A stretch of 64,000 bases of DNA. It comes from Fischerella thermalis PCC 7521. GTDB taxonomy: Bacteria; Cyanobacteriota; Cyanobacteriia; Cyanobacteriales; Nostocaceae. The stretch lies in assembly GCF_000317225.1 (NCBI RefSeq), contig NZ_AJLL01000070.1:1-64000 (forward strand). Reading direction: 5' to 3'. This document shows positions 37,452 through 46,077 of this stretch, piece after piece. A program made the translations under genes and the position numbers. Position 1 is the first letter of the stretch; each line of letters starts with the position of its first letter. The notes beneath the pieces were generated by a model. It made no database searches and was not told where the DNA came from. It worked only from the letters and a program-made list of their open reading frames with translations.

Positions 37452-38252
37452 TTATGAACTAGCGATCGCTTGCTTGAGGCTTTGACAAAAGGAGGCTATT
37501 TTGTCTAATCCCTCTTGGGGTGTACCTTCAGCGAGTCGCTTCACAAACGCACTACCAACAATAGCCGCATCTGCACCCCAGTCCTTAACTTGTCGGGCTT
37601 GTTCTGGTTGGGAAATACCAAAACCCACACCAATCGGTTTGTCAGTCACACTACGAACTTGCTTGAGTAATTCTGACACTCGGGATTCCATTTGCTCGCG
37701 CATCCCCGTTACACCTGTGACACTGACTAAATATATGAATCCTTGGGAAGCGCGGGCGATTGCTTCTATGCGCTCAGCAGAACTAGTGGGAGCGACCAAT
37801 AAAATTACATCAATGCCGATTTTTGCTGCTGGTTCGAGTAAATTTGCAGCTTCTTCTAGGGGTAAATCTGGCACAACTAAACCAGCGACACCAGCAGCAG
37901 CTATTTCTTGGAGAAACTTTTCTATGCCCCGATTGAGAATAGGGTTGTAGTAGGTGAAGAGAACTATAGGCGATCGTAAACTGGGAGTAGTTGCTTTGAG
38001 CATTTCTAGCACTTGCTCTAGGGTTGTTCCCCTTTCTAAAGCACGGGTAGCAGCAGCTTGAATCACCGGTCCATCCGCCAGAGGGTCGGAGTAGGGAACA
38101 CCCAACTCAATTATGTCAGCACCACTGCGATCCAGAGTTCGTAAAGCTGCGGCAGTAGTTTCGATATCTGGATCGCCAGCAGTGATAAATGGGATTAAAG
38201 CACACTTACGGTTGCGTTTGAGGTTTTCAAAGCAGAGGGAAATTGCGGTCAT
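37452..38252 (-). CDS. trpA: Tryptophan synthase alpha chain
   Basis: 266 aa, the standard length. Motifs are [12 protein letters not shown] near the start, [19 protein letters not shown] with the catalytic Glu and Asp of the indole-glycerol phosphate lyase site, [13 protein letters not shown], and [17 protein letters not shown] for phosphate binding. TrpA converts indole-3-glycerol phosphate to indole, which passes to TrpB. The neighbours are DUF3007 and ndhL, an order I recall as common in cyanobacteria. trpB is not nearby. Confidence 0.97.
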   Translation of the reverse strand: MTAISLCFENLKRNRKCALIPFITAGDPDIETTAAALRTLDRSGADIIELGVPYSDPLADGPVIQAAATRALERGTTLEQVLEMLKATTPSLRSPIVLFTYYNPILNRGIEKFLQEIAAAGVAGLVVPDLPLEEAANLLEPAAKIGIDVILLVAPTSSAERIEAIARASQGFIYLVSVTGVTGMREQMESRVSELLKQVRSVTDKPIGVGFGISQPEQARQVKDWGADAAIVGSAFVKRLAEGTPQEGLDKIASFCQSLKQAIASS

Positions 38253-38289
38253 TGGTCATTTAGTAATTGTTGTTTGTTGTTTGTTGTTG

Positions 38290-38318
38290 GTTGTTTGTTG
38301 TGCGAAGCAACAAACAAC
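38290..38318. repeat. GTTGTTTGTTG inverted STRR hairpin
   Basis: 11-bp arms GTTGTTTGTTG and CAACAAACAAC around TGCGAAG, inside a longer GTTGTTT/AACAACC repeat run between the DUF3007 gene and trpA. Confidence 0.75.
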
Positions 38319-38354
38319 TATCAACCACCAACACACAATAGCCAAGTGACAATT

Positions 38355-38666
38355 CTACACCTGCGAACCCTTTTCTTGTTCGATCTCGGCTTGAATTTTT
38401 GCTAGTTCTTCGGGAGAAAGTTCTTCTAACCGCTTTTGGAAATAAGCTTCTTCGTACTGCTTTCGCTGTTGATGATAGGTCATTTTGTGGCTAACGACCC
38501 GAAAAAGATAGGTCAGTAACCAGCCAATTAACCCACCGATCAGCAAGACTTGGCTCCAGATACCTGCTTCTAAATTATCTAGACCAGCCAGTCGCAACAC
38601 TAGATATGCCAAGCCACCTGTAAGAAAAACGCCAAAACCAATTCCGAGAGCGTCCAGACGTCGCAT
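38355..38666 (-). CDS. DUF3007 family membrane protein
   Basis: 103 aa. Two membrane helices (ALGIGFGVFLTGGLAYLVLR and WSQVLLIGGLIGWLLTYLFRV) are followed by a charged cytoplasmic tail with FQKRLEELSPEELAKIQAEIE. This layout is that of the cyanobacterial/plastid DUF3007 family, of unknown function, which regularly sits between ndhL and trpA. It ends 102 bp upstream of trpA and starts 25 bp after ndhL, so all three are likely co-transcribed. Confidence 0.88.
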   Translation of the reverse strand: MRRLDALGIGFGVFLTGGLAYLVLRLAGLDNLEAGIWSQVLLIGGLIGWLLTYLFRVVSHKMTYHQQRKQYEEAYFQKRLEELSPEELAKIQAEIEQEKGSQV

Positions 38667-38691
38667 GAGTATTATGACCTGCCAACTTTAT

Positions 38692-38919
38692 TTACGCTTC
38701 AATTTGCCGCCGTTTTGGTCGTAAATTTACGAATGGCGACAGAACCAACAAACCCGGAAAGAAGAAGAACACTAGAAAATACATAAATGCGCGTTCCAGG
38801 GAACTAGCTACATACCAACGCTGATTCAGGTAAAACAACACAGCCACTGGTATGACTAACAAATAAGCTCCCGCCAAAACTAGATATAGCAGCGGTACTG
38901 TAATTCCTTCTTCAATCAT
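38692..38919 (-). CDS. ndhL: NAD(P)H-quinone oxidoreductase subunit L
   Basis: 75 aa with two hydrophobic helices ([20 protein letters not shown] and [14 protein letters not shown]) separated by [17 protein letters not shown], then the conserved end [16 protein letters not shown]. These are the marks of NdhL, a small membrane subunit of the cyanobacterial NDH-1 complex in photosynthetic cyclic electron flow and CO2 uptake. GAGGAAA precedes the ATG as a ribosome binding site. It leads the ndhL-DUF3007-trpA unit. Confidence 0.95.
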   Translation of the reverse strand: MIEEGITVPLLYLVLAGAYLLVIPVAVLFYLNQRWYVASSLERAFMYFLVFFFFPGLLVLSPFVNLRPKRRQIEA

Positions 38920-39125
38920 AGGTTTCCTCTTTCAGCAGAAATGACCAAAGGGTGCATCTGCTTTCCATCATAGTACCCCCTTACACCCCTTCTTCTTGGA
39001 GCAGTTTCACTTTTGCAAGAAATTTTTTATGGTTACTAGTTGGCAAATCACAAATTTGATGCTCAAATAGATCGAGGAACAATTGAATACTCTATAATTA
39101 ACAAAAGCAAATCCCAAATTTACTT

Positions 39126-39485
39126 GGGGGTGTGGCGGAATGGTAGACGCTACGGACTTAAGTAATTGAGCCTTAAAGAAGAAACTCTTTAAGTGAATGC
39201 TCTCAAACTCAGGGAAACCTAAATCTGGTAACAGACATGGCAATCCTGAGCCAAGCCCAACAATTTTAGACTTTAGATTTTAGATATCTAAAATCCAAAA
39301 TCTGAAATCGAGGGAAGGTGCAGAGACCCGACGGGAGCTACCCTAACGTTAAGTCGAGGGTAAAGGGAGAGTCCAATTCTCAAAGCCTAAAGAAAGCTAG
39401 TCTTACAGGCAGTGGCGAAAGCTACGAGAGAATGAAAATCCGTTGACCGTAAAAGGTCGTGAGGGTTCAAGTCCCTCCACCCCCA
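39126..39485 (+). tRNA. tRNA-Leu(UAA), interrupted by a group I intron
   Basis: Exon 1 is 39126-39159 and exon 2 is 39435-39485, giving an 85-nt tRNA. The acceptor stem pairs GGGGGTG with CACCCCC, with discriminator A at 39485; CCA is not encoded. The D-arm (TGGTAGACGC), variable arm (TTGACCGTAAAAGGTC) and T-arm (GAGGGTTCAAGTCCCTC) are all present. The anticodon UAA is formed across the splice junction, which lies between its first and second base. Confidence 0.97.
39160..39434 (+). ncRNA. Self-splicing group I intron in tRNA-Leu(UAA)
   Basis: 275 nt. It starts AAGTAATTGAGCC just after CTT of exon 1 and ends GAGAGAATG before AAAATCCG. Core elements match the Anabaena tRNA-Leu intron: CTCAGGGAAACCTAAATC (P/Q region), GGTGCAGAGACCCGACGGGA and ACGTTAAGTCGAGGGTAAAG (R/S region). 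It has no ORF. A long stem made of TTAGACTTTAGATTTTAGA and its complement (about 39265-39310) replaces a peripheral loop, where heptamer-type repeats vary among strains. Confidence 0.95.
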
Positions 39486-39645
39486 TTGAAGTTAAAGTTG
39501 TAATAGTGTGTAGCTAACTACTAGCTACTTTCATAATCTATTAACCATGGCTAGCGGTCTGTCCCAAATTACTGCTTGCTACACCTTTGCATAATATGGC
39601 ACTGTTTTTAAACGCAAAGGAACCCTGAGTAAACTCACAGAGAAG

Positions 39646-39672
39646 TTTGAGCGCCGCAAGTCGGCGCTCAAA
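39646..39672. terminator. TTTGAGCGCCG hairpin
   Basis: Perfect 11-bp arms TTTGAGCGCCG and CGGCGCTCAAA with a 5-nt loop (CAAGT). It is 160 bp past tRNA-Leu and could end that transcript or be a dispersed repeat; no T-tract follows. Confidence 0.5.
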
Positions 39673-39780
39673 GCTTTGGAGTAAGTAAATTTATCAATTT
39701 TATATAAAGAAAACTTTGAATTATTAAAGAGTAGATTGATACTCTTGTGTACCAGAATGAAGCAGATAAGAATATAAGTA

Positions 39781-39882
39781 ATATCAAGTTCGGTTAATTG
39801 CTCTGTGGGTCATTGGTTTTCCCATTACCAATTACCTATTACCAGCCCACACAACAGTATAAGATTCAAGCGAACTTGATAT
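39781..39882. repeat. ATATCAAGTTCG-ended MITE-like element (reference copy)
   Basis: 102 bp with perfect 12-bp inverted ends ATATCAAGTTCG and CGAACTTGATAT. The interior has CCATTACCAATTACCTATTA. It carries no protein frame. Related copies lie at 6650, 11826, 52730 and 53370. Confidence 0.75.
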
Positions 39883-39912
39883 AAGCTATATCTTTATTTT
39901 TGAGAACAATAA

Positions 39913-41220
39913 ATGACTGTTTGCGGTTTACAAAATATTCATATTAATTTACCTATGTTTAAATCTAATGTCAAACAAATAGATGTACATCTTGTGCAAG
40001 AAAAAATTTATAGTTTTTTTGTAAAAATTGTTAATAAATATGATCCAGAAGATGTGTTAATAGAGTTTAAAAGTGTATTTTTAGATTGCTTGGTTTTGAA
40101 AAAATTAGATTTAACACTAGGAATATATGATGTATTTATTGATAATGAACATCATTTCCGTAATACTCTGAAGCGTTGTTGTTATATTCTAGTTAATAAT
40201 TGGGAGAGTAATAGAAAACATAAGTATACCCAAGCATTAATTGAGTTGATTGATAATTACAAATCAACTGCAATTGATTACAAATATAAAAAAATAACGA
40301 TTTTCCAAACTTGGTTGGATAACTTTATTCAGAGTCAAGACTTTCAAGAACTCAAGTTATTTGCATATAAAAATGAAAATAAAGCTGATGGTCATTGGGT
40401 GAATCGCTATACTTCCTATCTTTTGGCTGCCCAAGTTGTAGATAAAAAGAATCCAAAAGAACAAAAAGAAGCGGCTAAAAAAGCTTCTAAGCAGCTAAAA
40501 GATAAATTTAAGTTTGAACTTGCAATGTATGTTGCTCGTTCTCAGTCAAATGCTTCTAGCCAGACACGTTATAGAAATCCTAGTGCGTTAGGAGATGATA
40601 TTTTACGTTTAATCAAGGCAATCGTTGTTAGAAAAGGTGTATTTAGTTATGACAATATTGCTAATATTTTTCTCAAGCAAACTCAAAATCAAACTTTCAA
40701 AGATTTTAAAGAAAGTCTAGTAAAGTATCTAATTTTTTCTGTACAGCAACCAAAGTTTGTAGAGACTTTGCAGCAACAGCTATCAGAAAAGCTTTTGATT
40801 TGGAAACCAGAATGTAATGATGTAATTATCAACAAATATTTGTTGTTAAGAACTTGTAATCGGATGATTGATTTTTTAACAACAGATAATAGCGTTAAAC
40901 CTTCATCTTTATTTGTTTTATTGCTTTCTCAGGGACACCCTCTGACGTTAGTGATTGTTCTACTGAAGATAATTTTAATTTGCAAACATTCCCGTAGTCA
41001 TTTGGAATCTCGCATTGCTCATTTGATTCGTTATTATGATAGATATTCAGAAGCAGAATGCCAATGGTTCATTAACTTTATTGAGATTTTCAATATCACA
41101 TTTGCAATTTATGCTGAGAATGTTGAATATAACTTAATTAAGGTAGAAGAAACGGAGAAAGCCCACGAAGTCGAATTTGATCCGAATGCTTATCGTGTGT
41201 TTTCTCAATTGAAACGTTAA
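39913..41220 (+). CDS. Hypothetical protein, 435 aa, Lys/Asn-rich
   Basis: I do not recognise this protein. It starts MTVCGLQNIHINLPMF and has no signal peptide or clear membrane helix except one hydrophobic stretch (SLFVLLLSQGHPLTLVIVLL, about 337-360). It is mainly helical with acidic and basic blocks (for example KKNPKEQKEAAKKASKQLKD). No catalytic motif is visible. It is more AT-rich than its neighbours and uses many AAA/AAT codons. It stands alone on the plus strand, 30 bp after a MITE-like element. Because the ORF is long with consistent codon use I accept it as a gene. Confidence 0.72.
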   Translation: MTVCGLQNIHINLPMFKSNVKQIDVHLVQEKIYSFFVKIVNKYDPEDVLIEFKSVFLDCLVLKKLDLTLGIYDVFIDNEHHFRNTLKRCCYILVNNWESNRKHKYTQALIELIDNYKSTAIDYKYKKITIFQTWLDNFIQSQDFQELKLFAYKNENKADGHWVNRYTSYLLAAQVVDKKNPKEQKEAAKKASKQLKDKFKFELAMYVARSQSNASSQTRYRNPSALGDDILRLIKAIVVRKGVFSYDNIANIFLKQTQNQTFKDFKESLVKYLIFSVQQPKFVETLQQQLSEKLLIWKPECNDVIINKYLLLRTCNRMIDFLTTDNSVKPSSLFVLLLSQGHPLTLVIVLLKIILICKHSRSHLESRIAHLIRYYDRYSEAECQWFINFIEIFNITFAIYAENVEYNLIKVEETEKAHEVEFDPNAYRVFSQLKR

Positions 41221-41239
41221 TTGTTGATTGTTGATTGTT

Positions 41240-41267
41240 GTACAGACGTGCCATGGCACGTCTGTAC
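41240..41267. repeat. 28-bp perfect palindrome, variant of the chlH repeat
   Basis: Arms GTACAGACGTGCCA and TGGCACGTCTGTAC. The outer GTA-x-AGACGT...ACGTCT-x-TAC is shared with the chlH copies but the 8-base centre is GCCATGGC and not TAAATTTA. It is intergenic, 20 bp after the 435-aa gene, followed by GTTGGTTGTTGG repeats. Confidence 0.9.
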
Positions 41268-41336
41268 AGTGGTTAGTAGTTGGTTGTTGGTTGGTGGTTG
41301 TTTTCTGGTTTATCCCTTGTCTTCCCGATCCGCAAT

Positions 41337-42254
41337 TTATCTAAACAGGCGTTCGTCAAGCCAAGCTAAGGCTGCGCCGAGGGTTTCAGCGAGGATACTG
41401 ACTAGGCGATACACACCTGTTGCACTAATGACTACTGCGGTAGGAAAATAGTTTTGTAAAAGTGCGATCGCAGTTGCTTCAAACACACCTAATCCACCAG
41501 GCGCACCGGGAACAACAAGCCCAAGTAACCAAGCAAAACTAAAAGCAGTAAATAATAATGGAATTTGACTTGAATTCACAGCACTCAGTGCATAAAAAAT
41601 CAAAATAAACCCTATACCGCGCAGTCCCAAAAATCCTAATTCTCCTAATAAAGGTTGGAGCGGGTAGCGTTCCATAGTGAAACTAACATCTGAGATTGTT
41701 GTGCGATTAGAATTTTTGGTTTTTAAGCGGTGTAGCAAGCGAATTAATAGATTTAAAAACTGGGGATGAAAGACACAAAGCACTACAAACAAACCCAGGA
41801 TTTGCCCTATATGCACAGCTAAATTAGTATTTGTTTTAACAAATATACTGCCTAATAAGGCAACAATTAAAGCTGCTGCTGCCATTAATAAAGGTTCTAG
41901 TAATACGCTAAGAGTGGCTGCACTAGTAGAAACATTCGCATTTTTTGCTGCCATAATTCGCCCATAGTAATGCCAAACATTACCAGGCAAATACTTACCA
42001 ATGTTGGTTTGCAGGTAAATCTGGATAAATTGCACAGATGGTACAGGTTGATTTAAATTTCGGAGAATCCAAGTCCAAATCCAGCCAGCCCAAGTGTGTC
42101 CTAGTAAAGTTACACCAGTTGCGATCGCTATCATTGCCCATCCTGCTGCATGAATGCGAATAGCAGCAATTCCTTGCCAGTTATCCTTTAGGGCTTTTGC
42201 CAAAAAAAATAGCGTTCCACCCAAAATTAACCAGCGTAAAATTTTTTTGATCAT
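41337..42254 (-). CDS. Lysylphosphatidylglycerol synthase-type transmembrane protein
   Basis: 305 aa, with about seven or eight hydrophobic helices. The family mark PGAPGGLGVFEATAIALL is near the C-terminus (about 263-280) and NIGKYLPGNVWHYYGR near residue 90. These belong to the lysylphosphatidylglycerol synthase TM / UPF0104 family, which includes flippases. No catalytic synthetase (MprF-like) domain is present, so it could move a lipid rather than make one. The 5' end is divergent from the tandem lipoproteins. Confidence 0.85.
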   Translation of the reverse strand: MIKKILRWLILGGTLFFLAKALKDNWQGIAAIRIHAAGWAMIAIATGVTLLGHTWAGWIWTWILRNLNQPVPSVQFIQIYLQTNIGKYLPGNVWHYYGRIMAAKNANVSTSAATLSVLLEPLLMAAAALIVALLGSIFVKTNTNLAVHIGQILGLFVVLCVFHPQFLNLLIRLLHRLKTKNSNRTTISDVSFTMERYPLQPLLGELGFLGLRGIGFILIFYALSAVNSSQIPLLFTAFSFAWLLGLVVPGAPGGLGVFEATAIALLQNYFPTAVVISATGVYRLVSILAETLGAALAWLDERLFR

Positions 42255-42609
42255 TGCGGAGATTTAACTATTCGGCTAGCCTTTGGTTAAACAACTCAAA
42301 TCATACAGTAGAGACAGAGTATTTGGGTAACAATCCTTTAACTTGATAGAAATAATTAAATTTAATATGTACCTCTTTTTTATTCCTTATTTTTGATTTC
42401 TTCTACTTATATCCCTCTTAAGTTAGATAAAAAAAATCTAGAGTTAGTAACAATAATGTGACTTACGCTAGAGGAAAAGCCTCCTTTTAAATACGTATTC
42501 TTAGAAATCGATTGTTGTACTCAACAAAAATCAACTCCAACAATAAAACTAACTGAGCTTAACATTTTCTCAGAGTAGATTAATTGTTTTGTGTTGAAAG
42601 GAGGAATTG
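42255..42609. other. AT-rich divergent intergenic region
   Basis: No gene or strong hairpin. It should contain the promoter of the tandem lipoprotein genes; an AAAGGAGG ribosome binding site (about 42598-42604) precedes the first. Confidence 0.5.
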
Positions 42610-43149
42610 GTGAAAAAATTAATTACATTTGTAAAAAAACTACGTCTGCGCCAAGTTTTAACTGTATTTTTGGCAGGATTATTGTTAATAGTAAATACTG
42701 CTTGTAGTAGTAAGTATGCTCAAGGCGCCCAGCCATATAATCCACCTGTACAAGCTGGCGGAGCAAACAATCCTTATAAGGCTGGTGGGGACAATTACAC
42801 AAACTTAAAAATGTCCAAGTCTGGACGCGATCAAGCTAGTGTACAGCTAAATTTCCAACTGTTGCTGGCTGATGCAGATAAAGAAGAATCTGAACTGCTT
42901 TATCCTGGTGCTGAAACTCCTGTAGGTCGAGCCTATAAAGAGGGAGAATTACCAATCAAATCTGAAAAAGATTTTCGGCCCGATGCTGGTAATTTAATTC
43001 AGAACGAACCAAGTGTAACTCAAAGAGCTAAAGACAGAATTGAAACTGTAAAAGAGGCTGTTGAAGAAGCCTCCGGATTTTTGAAAGAAAAAGCAAGTGA
43101 AGCTTCTAACAGACCAGAATTACAAGCTAATCCTGCTGTTAACAAATAG
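42610..43149 (+). CDS. Putative lipoprotein (paralog 1 of tandem pair)
   Basis: 179 aa from the GTG at 42610, placed by the AAAGGAGG ribosome binding site; TTG at 42607 is too close. The N-terminus is KLITFVKKLRLRQVLTVFLA followed by a hydrophobic run and a Cys (IVNTACSSK), a lipobox-like cleavage site, though with Asn at -3. The mature part is Gly/Asn/Pro-rich, then charged and helical (RIETVKEAVEEASGFLKEKAS). Probably the DUF6658-type cyanobacterial lipoprotein family, from memory. It is followed at 75 bp by a paralog. Function unknown. Confidence 0.72.
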   Translation: MKKLITFVKKLRLRQVLTVFLAGLLLIVNTACSSKYAQGAQPYNPPVQAGGANNPYKAGGDNYTNLKMSKSGRDQASVQLNFQLLLADADKEESELLYPGAETPVGRAYKEGELPIKSEKDFRPDAGNLIQNEPSVTQRAKDRIETVKEAVEEASGFLKEKASEASNRPELQANPAVNK

Positions 43150-43224
43150 GATTCATTTCTCCAGGGTAAGCAATCAGATTATTTACAACTGAAAAATTCA
43201 AAACTACAAAAAAGGAGTTTCACC

Positions 43225-43797
43225 ATGAGTCAAGTAATTTCTTTTTTCAAACGAATTCGTTTGTCTCAGGTTGTCACAGCTTTTTTAGCAAGCGTTTTGC
43301 TATTTTTTACACAAGCTTGTAATGCTACATCAGCTACAGCGCCTAAGTCTATTTCACAGCCATCTGTGGGGCCTAATTCTGAAACCTACGTTCCTAAAGG
43401 TGATAACATTCTGAACCCCGCTGAAGGTGGGATGAATAACTTTAGTGATAGAGATCCTAGAGCAACAAGTGATGCAAAAGCTAGAGCTCAATTCCTAAAA
43501 GAAAACGCTGCCCAAGAAAAAGCTGAAAAATCAACCAATAATCCAGCAGAAGCCATCCGCCGTGTAGGTTCAGATATTGGAGGAATTGGTAAAAATGTTC
43601 AGCAAAAAGCTGAAGATGTAGGTAATAAAGCCCAAGGTACTGCTGAAGATTTTACCAAGGGAACTAAGCAAGGACTAAAAAACATCCAAGGTAATGTTCA
43701 GGATGCTGGCGATTACGCAAAAGATACTGCTCAACGCACAGCTGGCGCTAGTAATCCCATCGATGCGGCAAACAAGGCTTTTAGAGATGCTGATTAA
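43225..43797 (+). CDS. Putative lipoprotein (paralog 2 of tandem pair)
   Basis: 190 aa; AAAGGAG precedes the ATG. The N-terminus (SFFKRIRLSQVVTAFLAS, then LLFFTQACNATS) mirrors the neighbour at 42610, with a Cys after a hydrophobic run. The mature part has NPAEGGMNNFSDRDPRA and an amphipathic, Ala/Gln/Lys/Asp-rich C-terminus (QQKAEDVGNKAQGTAEDF) with 11-mer LEA-like periodicity. Both genes are probably exported and membrane-anchored. A strong terminator follows, so the two form one unit. Confidence 0.75.
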   Translation: MSQVISFFKRIRLSQVVTAFLASVLLFFTQACNATSATAPKSISQPSVGPNSETYVPKGDNILNPAEGGMNNFSDRDPRATSDAKARAQFLKENAAQEKAEKSTNNPAEAIRRVGSDIGGIGKNVQQKAEDVGNKAQGTAEDFTKGTKQGLKNIQGNVQDAGDYAKDTAQRTAGASNPIDAANKAFRDAD

Positions 43798-43825
43798 TTA
43801 GTGTAAGTCTCGTACTTTTTACCTG

Positions 43826-43854
43826 TTAGCCTGCTGACGCAGGCTAAGTTTTTT
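43826..43854 (+). terminator. Rho-independent terminator after the tandem lipoproteins
   Basis: Perfect 9-bp arms TTAGCCTGC and GCAGGCTAA with TGAC loop, then G and a T6 run (43849-43854). Strong, classical structure. Confidence 0.92.
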
Positions 43855-43970
43855 ATAGATATAGCGAACACAGATGCACACAGATGTACACAGATGGATC
43901 ATCGGTTTGCTGTTAAGTTGATCGCTGATCAAGGATCGCTATTTTCAAGACGAATGTAAGATAGCTAAAG

Positions 43971-45293
43971 CTATTTATTGATTTCACCTTTCTGCTCCTT
44001 ATTTGTGAATTCTGTAATCAGTCTATGATTTTGTACATACCAATGATGGAGTGCGATTCGGTGAATTTCTCGCCAAGGAATATTATTTTTTCTCGCTAAT
44101 TCTGCACAATCTTCGTATTCTGGCTGGACGTTATTGATAACTTTATTATTTACGTTTCCCATCCATGCTACTTTGACACGAACTACACCATATTCTGTTT
44201 CTACTTTTTGAATTTCTCGCTGTAAAATAGTGCGTTGCTGCTGAAAGTGACGAATACCTAAAGTTGTAGTTTCACGGAATAAAACTTTTTTACAACTGAC
44301 TAGATTTTCTGGCGGACAAATGACTGTAAGCAAAATTCCTGGACGGGACTTTTTCATGCCAATGGACTGGGTAAAGACATCTACTGCACCCGCAGCAAAT
44401 AATGCTTCAAATAAATAACTGATCGCTTGCGGACTTAAGTCATCTATTTGGGTTTCTAGGACTGATATAGTTTCTAAATTTGAACTAGTGGCAAATGAGC
44501 GATCGCTAATTTCGATGTCAGTAATCGACAAATCTATTGCTTCCCCTAACCATAGGCGTAATATATTGGGAATTGGTAAGTTGAGATTACCTGCTCCCAG
44601 TCCGATTTGTTTAATATTCATGGGAGGTGGTGAACCAAACTCTTTGGCAAGTGTAGTGGCGATCGCAGCACCCGTTGGTGTCACAAGTTCCCGTTCAATT
44701 CCGTTACTATAAACAGGACAGCTACGCATTTCCCACAACTTCAACACTGCTGGTACTGGTACTGCCATTTGTCCATGGGCAGCGCGCACTGTCCCCCCGC
44801 CGGTGGGAAATGCTGAACAATAAAGTAAGGGTAATCCTGTTTCGTCACTGTCAATACCCAACCAATCCAATCCCAGGCAAGTACCAACAATATCTACAAT
44901 GGCGTCAACTGCACCTACTTCATGAAAGTGAACTTTTTGGGGGGCGATACCATGCACTGCACCTTCGGCAACTGCTAACTGTCGAAATACTGCCAAACTC
45001 CAAGCTTCTGCCCTTGGAGGTAATTTCGCTTGCAGAATCATTTGTTCTATTTCACCCAAGTGGCGGTGGTGATGGTGATCATGATGCTTGGACAATAAAT
45101 CGACATGAACTTTGGTCGCTTGCTGACCATTACGCTGGACAAGCTCAGCCCATAATTTATATTCCTGTACAATACCTAAATGATTAAGTTTGTCTATTAA
45201 GTATTCCAAGGGAACACCCAGACTTACCAATGTTCCCAAACACATATCACCGGAAATTCCCGATGGACATTGAAGATAAGCAAGTTTAGTCAT
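43971..45293 (-). CDS. larC: Nickel pincer cofactor biosynthesis protein LarC
   Basis: 440 aa. Family features are LAYLQCPSGISGDMCLGTLV at the N-terminus, a His-rich insertion (HHDHHHHRHLGEIE, about 71-84) as in LarC, FHEVGAVDAIVDIVGTCLGL, GGGTVRAAHGQMAVPVPAVL and ELVTPTGAAIATTLA. LarC inserts nickel into the pincer cofactor used by lactate racemase LarA. larB, larE and larA are not in this window. A STRR stretch lies just upstream. Confidence 0.93.
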   Translation of the reverse strand: MTKLAYLQCPSGISGDMCLGTLVSLGVPLEYLIDKLNHLGIVQEYKLWAELVQRNGQQATKVHVDLLSKHHDHHHHRHLGEIEQMILQAKLPPRAEAWSLAVFRQLAVAEGAVHGIAPQKVHFHEVGAVDAIVDIVGTCLGLDWLGIDSDETGLPLLYCSAFPTGGGTVRAAHGQMAVPVPAVLKLWEMRSCPVYSNGIERELVTPTGAAIATTLAKEFGSPPPMNIKQIGLGAGNLNLPIPNILRLWLGEAIDLSITDIEISDRSFATSSNLETISVLETQIDDLSPQAISYLFEALFAAGAVDVFTQSIGMKKSRPGILLTVICPPENLVSCKKVLFRETTTLGIRHFQQQRTILQREIQKVETEYGVVRVKVAWMGNVNNKVINNVQPEYEDCAELARKNNIPWREIHRIALHHWYVQNHRLITEFTNKEQKGEINK

Positions 45294-45300
45294 ATATCTT

Positions 45301-45417
45301 TGTTGGTGGTTGGTTGTTGGTGGTTAGTGGTTGATTGTTGCTGGTTGGTTAGAACTAACAACTAACAACTAACACCTAACACCTAACAACTAATAACTAT
45401 CAACAAATAACAAATCT
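45301..45417. repeat. TTGGTGGTTGG/AACTAACAACTAAC repeat run
   Basis: GTTGGTGGTTGG units are followed by tandem heptamer-type AACTAAC and ACCTAACA units, roughly complementary, so the run may fold back. It fills the gap between larC and the YrdC-type gene. Confidence 0.8.
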
Positions 45418-46077
45418 ATGGCAAAAATTTTCTCAGTTCATCCTGATAATCCCCAGCCCCGTCGAATAGAGGAGATAAAGACGGCACTATCTGATGGTGC
45501 AGTGATGCTTTACCCTACTGATACAGTTTATGCGATCGGTTGTGATTTAAATGCGAAGTCGGCGGTGGAAAGAGTACGGAAAATTAAACAGCTAGCAAAT
45601 GACAAACCATTAACGTTTTTGTGTTCATCGCTTTCCAATGTGGCGACTTATGCAAATGTCAGCGACACTGCTTACCGAATTATGAAGCACCTGATTCCGG
45701 GACCATATACGTTTTTGCTACCTGCTACAAAATTAGTTCCGCGTTTGGTGCAAAGTCCGAAACGGAAAACTACTGGGATAAGAGTGCCGAATCATAAGGT
45801 GTGCTTGGAACTGCTGTCAGCCTTAGGAAATCCGATTATTTCGACCTCAGCACATTTGCCACCAGATGAGACAAATAATGGAATTTTGGGAGTAGAAGAA
45901 GAACAAATTTTATCGCGAGTAGAATTATTTGACCGTTTGGAAGGATTGGTCGATGTTATTGTAGACACTGGCGAGGAACCAAGCTATGAAGTGTCTACAA
46001 TTTTGGATTTAACTGGAGAGGAACCAATGATGATCAGGCAGGGTTTAGGTTGGGAAAGAGCGGCAGCATGGGTATAA
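45418..46077 (+). CDS. Sua5/YciO/YrdC-type threonylcarbamoyl-AMP synthase domain protein
   Basis: 219 aa. YrdC features are GAVMLYPTDTVYAIGCDLN, KIKQLANDKPLTFLCSSLS, PGPYTFLLPATKLVP and RVPNHKVCLELLSALGNPI with STSAHLP. The family makes threonylcarbamoyl-AMP for the t6A modification of tRNAs that read ANN codons. The length (about 200-220, with no C-terminal Sua5 domain) points to the YciO/YrdC subgroup. The start is the ATG at 45418 directly after the repeat run. Which of the two paralogous functions it has is not decided. Confidence 0.88.
   Translation: MAKIFSVHPDNPQPRRIEEIKTALSDGAVMLYPTDTVYAIGCDLNAKSAVERVRKIKQLANDKPLTFLCSSLSNVATYANVSDTAYRIMKHLIPGPYTFLLPATKLVPRLVQSPKRKTTGIRVPNHKVCLELLSALGNPIISTSAHLPPDETNNGILGVEEEQILSRVELFDRLEGLVDVIVDTGEEPSYEVSTILDLTGEEPMMIRQGLGWERAAAWV

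Larger units (their letters stand above)
39486..39912. other. Intergenic region with hairpin and MITE-like element
   Basis: No gene seen. It contains the 11-bp hairpin at 39646-39672 and the 102-bp element at 39781-39882, both listed separately. Confidence 0.6.

Noticed and set aside
39007-39243. Minus-strand 78-codon ORF over tRNA-Leu exon 1
   Set aside because: It overlaps the tRNA and intron sequence and has no protein-like features.
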